Below, in pieces: positions 4,617-7,805 of a stretch of DNA of 7,805 bases. The stretch is from assembly GCA_025454095.1 (NCBI GenBank), contig JALOPC010000083.1:1-7805 (forward strand), read 5' to 3'. How positions within the stretch are numbered: position 1 is the stretch's first letter; each line of letters starts with the position of its first letter. The notes beneath the pieces are model-generated. The model did no database searches, was not told the origin of the DNA, and saw only the letters and a list, made by a program, of their open reading frames with translations. The translations under genes were made by a program, and so were the position numbers. The stretch comes from Syntrophales bacterium. GTDB taxonomy: Bacteria > Desulfobacterota > Syntrophia > Syntrophales > UBA2192.

Positions 4617-6645
4617 GATCCTTTTCCATTTTCACGGCGCACACCTTGTACTCCGGCGTCTTGCAGGCCGGGTCGAGCACCGGGTTGGTCAGCATGTTGG
4701 CCCTCGCCTCGGTGAAGTGGAAGGGGGCGAAGATGCTGCCCTTCACCACGCGATCGGATATGCGGGCCGTCGTGACGATACTGCCGCGGCGCGAGGTCAC
4801 CCGGATCCAGTCGCCGGGGCCCACGCCGAGGGCGGAGGCATCGTCGGGGTGGATCTCCACGTAGGGGTCCTCGATCTCGCGGTTCAAAAACGCCGAGCGC
4901 CTCGTCATCGTCCCCGTGTGGTAGTGGGCGAAGACGCGCCCCGTGTTGAGGTAGTAGGGGTACTCCGCGTCGGGCTTTTCCATGGGCGGCGTGTAGTCGG
5001 GGATGACGAACCGGCCGAGCCCCCGGGTGAACGTCGTGCCGTGCAGGAACCGTGTGCCCGGATGCTTCTCGTCGGGGCAGGGCCACTGCAGGCCCGCCCG
5101 TTCCAATCGGTCGAACGAGATCCCCGCGTAGGCCGGGACGAGTCCCGCGTACTCCGCCATCAGCTCGGCCGGCGACGCATAGTCGAAGGGCAGGCCCAGG
5201 GCTTTGCCCATCAGGCAGAGGATCTCGAAATCGCCCATGGCCTTCCCGGGCGGGTCGACGGCCTTGTGCAGGAGCTGGAACCGCCGCTCCGTGTTCGTGT
5301 AGGTCCCCGTCTTCTCGGCGAAGCAGGCCCCGGGCAGGACGAGGTGGGCGAATTTCGCCGTCTCGGTCAGGAAGATGTCCTGCACGATCAGGAAGTCGAG
5401 CCGCTGCAGGGCCTCCATGACGTGGTTCACGTCGGGGTCGCTGATGCAGGGGTTCTCGGCCATGATGTAGAGGGCGCGGATGTCCTTGCCGGAGGCGTTG
5501 ATGAGCTCCGTCACGGTCTTCCCGGGCTTGTCGGAAAGATCCGCCTTCCAGGCCTTCTGAAACTTCTCGCGGATGGCCGCGTCGGCCACGGCCTGGTAGC
5601 CGGGGTAGAGGTTCGGCAGGGCCCCCATGTCGCAGGCGCCCTGGACGTTGTTCTGGCCGCGCAGCGGGTAGATCCCCGAGAAGGGCTTTCCCACCTGGCC
5701 GCAGAGCATGGCCAAATCGCAGATGGCGATCACGTTGGCGACCCCGCAGGCGTGCTGCGTGATGCCCATGCAGTAGACGATGGCGGCGTTTTCGGCCTTC
5801 GCGTATGTCTCGGCCACCTCGCGGATCGTCGCCTCGTCGATGCCGGTCTCGCTTGCCACCTTGTCCAGGGGCCAGGCCTGGAGGAACGTCCGGAGGGCCT
5901 CGACGTTCTCCGTGCGCTTTTCGATGAAGTCTTTCGCGTGGAGCCCGCTGTCGACGATGTGGCGCATCATGCCGGCCAGCAGGGGGATGTCCGTGCCCGG
6001 GTTGAGCCGCAGGAGCTTGCGGGCGTTGCGGGCCACCGGGGTCTCCCTCGGGTCGATGACGAACATCTTCGCCCCCCGGTCGAGGGCCTTGTAGACCTCG
6101 CCCATGAGGACGGGGTGGCTCTCGGCGGCGTTGGATCCGATGAAGAGGATGCAGTCCGCGCCGGCCAGGTCCGAGATGGAATTCGTCATGGCGCCGCTGC
6201 CGAGGGTCTGCAGCATGCCCACCGTGGTTGCGGCGTGGCAGAGCCTTGCGCAGTGGTCGACGTTGTTGGTCCGGAAGGCCGCCCGGATAAGCTTCTGGAA
6301 GAGGTAGTTCTCCTCGTTGGTGCACTTGGCCGACGAGAGGCCGCCCACGCTGTCGGGGCCGTATGTCGAGGCCGTTTCCCGGAGCTTGCGGGCCGCCAGG
6401 TCGATGGCCTCCTCCCAGGAGATCTCCACGAACGCGTCGCCCTTGCGCAGAAGAGGCGCCGTCAGCCGCTCGGGGTGATGGACGAACTCGTGGGAAAACC
6501 AGCCCTTCACGCAGAGCGAGCCCCGGCTCACCGGGTTTTCCCGGTCGGGGTACGAGGCGGCGGCGCGCCCGTCCTGGACCTTCAGGACGATGCCGCATCC
6601 CGTGCCGCAGTAGGGGCAAATGGTTCGAATGAATTCGGGGTTCAT
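4597..6645 (-). CDS. fdhA: Formate dehydrogenase catalytic (alpha) subunit, Mo/W-bis-MGD type, cysteine form
   Basis: A 682-residue member of the molybdopterin oxidoreductase family, catalysing formate oxidation or CO2 reduction at a Mo/W-bis(pyranopterin) centre. The N-terminal [4Fe-4S] motif is complete: C10-x2-C13-x3-C17-x27-C45, followed by K47 of the conserved CVKG. The active-site segment CARLCHAATTVGM places Cys136 where E. coli FdhF has selenocysteine, followed by the conserved His137. YPLRGQNNVQGACDMG (326-341) carries the conserved Arg329. The C-terminal molybdopterin-dinucleotide-binding domain (about 563-675) includes YYLNTGR and the HYHTGTMTRRS segment. There is no N-terminal NuoG-like extension with extra clusters, so electrons must leave through separate subunits. 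The FdhB-like protein upstream (ATGA overlap) and the HdrC-like protein downstream (20-nt overlap) are the obvious partners. No twin-arginine signal is present, so the enzyme is cytoplasmic. The start is ATG at 6645, preceded by a GGGAAAGAAG purine tract. Confidence 0.92.
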   Translation of the reverse strand: MNPEFIRTICPYCGTGCGIVLKVQDGRAAASYPDRENPVSRGSLCVKGWFSHEFVHHPERLTAPLLRKGDAFVEISWEEAIDLAARKLRETASTYGPDSVGGLSSAKCTNEENYLFQKLIRAAFRTNNVDHCARLCHAATTVGMLQTLGSGAMTNSISDLAGADCILFIGSNAAESHPVLMGEVYKALDRGAKMFVIDPRETPVARNARKLLRLNPGTDIPLLAGMMRHIVDSGLHAKDFIEKRTENVEALRTFLQAWPLDKVASETGIDEATIREVAETYAKAENAAIVYCMGITQHACGVANVIAICDLAMLCGQVGKPFSGIYPLRGQNNVQGACDMGALPNLYPGYQAVADAAIREKFQKAWKADLSDKPGKTVTELINASGKDIRALYIMAENPCISDPDVNHVMEALQRLDFLIVQDIFLTETAKFAHLVLPGACFAEKTGTYTNTERRFQLLHKAVDPPGKAMGDFEILCLMGKALGLPFDYASPAELMAEYAGLVPAYAGISFDRLERAGLQWPCPDEKHPGTRFLHGTTFTRGLGRFVIPDYTPPMEKPDAEYPYYLNTGRVFAHYHTGTMTRRSAFLNREIEDPYVEIHPDDASALGVGPGDWIRVTSRRGSIVTTARISDRVVKGSIFAPFHFTEARANMLTNPVLDPACKTPEYKVCAVKMEKDHEAQAR

Positions 6646-7349
6646 GGCTTCTTTCCCGTGCTGTCGACCCAGTCGGGCACGTTCTGCCCGGGACGGGGTT
6701 CCTTGATGAAGTCGAAGAGGACGGGGGAGCGGCGATCCGCATCGAGCCCCGCCTCGTAGTTGTAGTCCTTCTTCAGCGCCGCCCGCATCGAGAGCTGGAG
6801 CGTCATGAGGGGGATGCCCACCGGGCAGGCCTCCTGGCAGGCCCCGCAGGCCACGCACGTATCCGAGAGGTGGAACGCCCGGATGAGGTGGAAGGAGACC
6901 ATCTCGGCCGGGATGACCCCGCGTTCGACCCATACGTCGTCCTCGAGCTTGCAGGGCACGCAGACGCAGATGGGGCAGGAGTTGCGGCAGCCGTAGCACT
7001 TGATGCAGCGCCCGTCCGCGAAGGGGTCCACGCCCGCCACGGCTTCTCCCGCCTCGAGCTTCTCGGGGTAGGGGCGGCTGCAGAGGCACGCCTTCGCCTG
7101 TTCGGCGCCGCAGGCATAGCCGATGGTGAGAAGCCGCTCGCGGTCGATCTGACTGCGCTTGACAAGCTCCACGACGGCTCGTTCGTCGCAGCCGCGCACG
7201 GCAACGGCAAGCCTGAACTCCGCGGGTTTCGCGCGGAGGACCGAACGGGCCATCTTGGCGAAGAGCCACTTGGGCTCCAGGACGAGGGCGTCAAGCTCGG
7301 CCGGCGACGTGAAGACGTGCGGGTGGATCTGCTTTACTTGATCGAGCAT
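6642..7349 (-). CDS. FrhB/FdhB-like iron-sulfur subunit, probable formate dehydrogenase beta subunit
   Basis: A 235-residue protein. Residues 45-92 (LAVAVRGCDERAVVELVKR, then QIDRERLLTIGYACG) resemble part of the FrhB/FdhB domain of F420-reducing hydrogenase and formate dehydrogenase beta subunits. Two [4Fe-4S] motifs follow: CIKCYGCRNSCP (C115, C118, C121, C125), directly extended by C128, C130 and C133, and CVACGACQEACP (C165, C168, C171, C175). The extended cysteine-rich first motif is a style seen in beta subunits associated with Hdr-type formate dehydrogenases. The FrhB region is much shorter than in full-length relatives (about 280-400 residues), so flavin binding is doubtful. It is the first gene of the cluster and overlaps fdhA by 4 nt (ATGA). 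I chose the ATG at 7349: the frame stays open upstream to 7607, but that part is not protein-like and coincides with inverted repeats. The Shine-Dalgarno is weak. Confidence 0.75.
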   Translation of the reverse strand: MLDQVKQIHPHVFTSPAELDALVLEPKWLFAKMARSVLRAKPAEFRLAVAVRGCDERAVVELVKRSQIDRERLLTIGYACGAEQAKACLCSRPYPEKLEAGEAVAGVDPFADGRCIKCYGCRNSCPICVCVPCKLEDDVWVERGVIPAEMVSFHLIRAFHLSDTCVACGACQEACPVGIPLMTLQLSMRAALKKDYNYEAGLDADRRSPVLFDFIKEPRPGQNVPDWVDSTGKKP

Positions 7350-7378
7350 CTGTTGATTCTTTATATTTCTCTTGGTTG

Positions 7379-7394
7379 TACGGTACGTACCGTA
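7379..7394. promoter_or_regulatory. Perfect 16-bp palindrome, probable operator
   Basis: TACGGTACGTACCGTA is its own reverse complement over all 16 bases. It lies 29 nt upstream of the start of the FdhB-like gene (-), in the divergent region with etfA (+). A perfect palindrome of this size in a promoter region suggests a dimeric regulator such as a TetR-type protein; the regulator is not in the window. On the minus strand it would cover the -35 region of a TATAAA box at 7365-7360. On the plus strand it fills the 17-bp spacer between TTGGTT (7373-7378) and AACAAT (7396-7401). Both promoters are weak matches. Confidence 0.55.
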
Positions 7395-7415
7395 AAACAA
7401 TTTTGCCGGCGAAAA

Positions 7416-7540
7416 AGCGCTTTGCGACGGTTCTAGGACTCGCTGCGCTGCGGCCGCAAAAACTCGCCCTTCGGGCTCAGACAGTTTGCGCCGCGGGCGC
7501 TCCGCTTCGCAAAGAGCGGTTAGCGAAAACGCGTCTAACT
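7416..7540. repeat. Structured non-coding element of nested inverted repeats
   Basis: This GC-rich stretch of the 279-nt intergenic region (7350-7628) shows layered inverted repeats. The outer layer is CTTTGCGA (7420-7427) with TCGCAAAG (7507-7514). The middle layer is GCGGCCGCAAA (7450-7460) with TTTGCGCCGC (7485-7494), one bulge. The inner layer is GCCC-TTC-GGGC (7466-7476). A smaller GTTAG/CTAAC pair follows near 7519-7539. The remainder up to 7628 holds a short TGCCC-GGT-GGGCA repeat (7594-7606) and otherwise nothing I recognise. The element looks like a palindromic intergenic repeat or a structured leader of the etf transcript. Confidence 0.5.
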
Positions 7541-7628
7541 TCGCGATCCGGAATCCTGCCCAATCGACGATGAAACAAAACGATTTGTGCGGTTGCCCGG
7601 TGGGCATTGATTCGGAGTTGCGGAAAAA

Positions 7629-7805
7629 ATGGAACGATCAGGCACGAACGACATGAAAGAGATTCTCGTCTGGGCGGAGCAGCGCGACGGGCGGCTGATG
7701 CCCGTGGCGCTGGAGATCCTGGGCAAGGCCCGAGACCTGGCGGGGCCTCTCGGGGCGAGGGTGTCCGCCGTCGTGATCGGGGAGGATTGCGGCGCCTGTG
7801 CCGCC
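7629..7805 (+). CDS. etfA: Electron transfer flavoprotein alpha subunit, N-terminal fragment (3' end outside window)
   Basis: The 59 codons visible begin MERSGTNDMKEILVWAEQ and continue GRLMPVALEILGKARDLA, then GARVSAVVIGED. The pattern of a short beta strand (ILVWAE), a G-x-L-x-P-x-A-x-E-x-L helix (ALEILGKARDLA) and a second strand (VSAVVIG) is the N-terminal domain of EtfA. EtfA with EtfB passes electrons from acyl-CoA dehydrogenases or acts in flavin-based bifurcation. The start may be ATG at 7629 (GGAG at 7614-7617, 11 nt upstream) or ATG at 7653, where the homologous sequence begins but no ribosome-binding site is evident. A stop codon at 7608 closes the frame upstream. EtfB would be expected next to it but is outside the window or elsewhere. 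Confidence 0.85.
   Translation, partial: MERSGTNDMKEILVWAEQRDGRLMPVALEILGKARDLAGPLGARVSAVVIGEDCGACAA

Noticed and set aside
4525..6645. Selenocysteine insertion in formate dehydrogenase
   Set aside because: The active-site codon is a normal cysteine codon (TGC) at residue 136 and the frame has no internal TGA.
4213..6759. Very long plus-strand open frame opposite fdhA
   Set aside because: It is antisense to a clear formate dehydrogenase and is Arg/Gly/Val/His-rich without recognisable domains. This is a typical shadow frame in GC-rich coding DNA.
7517..7540. Integron attC-like site (GTTAG...GTCTAAC)
   Set aside because: The core boxes are in the wrong order and one does not match GTTRRRY. 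There is no integrase or cassette structure.
7350..7607. Upstream in-frame extension of the FdhB-like gene
   Set aside because: The frame is open by chance. The translated part has no resemblance to the family and covers the palindrome and nested inverted repeats.

Overview
This is a GC-rich window that reads like an anaerobic member of the Desulfobacterota (the former Deltaproteobacteria, for example Syntrophales-like or sulfate-reducing lineages). I infer this from gene content: an Hdr/ferredoxin-linked formate dehydrogenase, an aldehyde:ferredoxin oxidoreductase (AOR)-like protein, a NapH-type iron-sulfur membrane protein, a divergent electron-transfer-flavoprotein gene and a rubrerythrin/ferritin-like protein. 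No rRNA or other phylogenetic marker is present, so the assignment is tentative.

Left part (1-1330): the 3' end of a ferritin-like diiron protein (+) converges on a small DUF59/MIP18-like protein (-), with a hairpin at the junction that lies inside the 3' end of the minus-strand gene. After a 137-nt intergenic region with an inverted repeat comes dksA (+), the RNA polymerase-binding stringent-response factor. It ends at a strong bidirectional terminator shared with the long minus-strand cluster.

Main part (1341-7349, minus strand): a five-gene redox cluster transcribed in the order FrhB/FdhB-like iron-sulfur protein, formate dehydrogenase catalytic subunit, HdrC-like protein, then a 154-nt gap, then a fusion of a four-cluster ferredoxin with a NapH-like membrane protein, and finally a shortened AOR-like protein. 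The first three genes overlap by 4 and 20 nt, and the last two by 4 nt, so they form two tightly coupled blocks. A reasonable reading is that formate oxidation or CO2 reduction on the Mo/W enzyme exchanges electrons through the FdhB-like and HdrC-like subunits, while the ferredoxin/NapH protein links the AOR-like protein to the membrane. The physical partnership of the two blocks is inference.

Right part (7350-7805): a 279-nt non-coding region holds a perfect 16-bp palindrome and a dense nest of inverted repeats. It is followed by the first codons of etfA (+), cut by the window end.

The most unusual non-genic signal is a family of five degenerate heptamer arrays (consensus GGGNNTC or GGGTATA, G-runs every 7 nt). 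They occur at 1234-1268, 1332-1368, 3952-3986, 4046-4080 and 4121-4151. Each contains at least four GGG runs separated by short loops, the canonical G-quadruplex pattern. They abut stop codons, and two of them run into coding sequence, supplying the last residues and stop codon of the AOR-like gene and the N-terminus of the ferredoxin/NapH gene.
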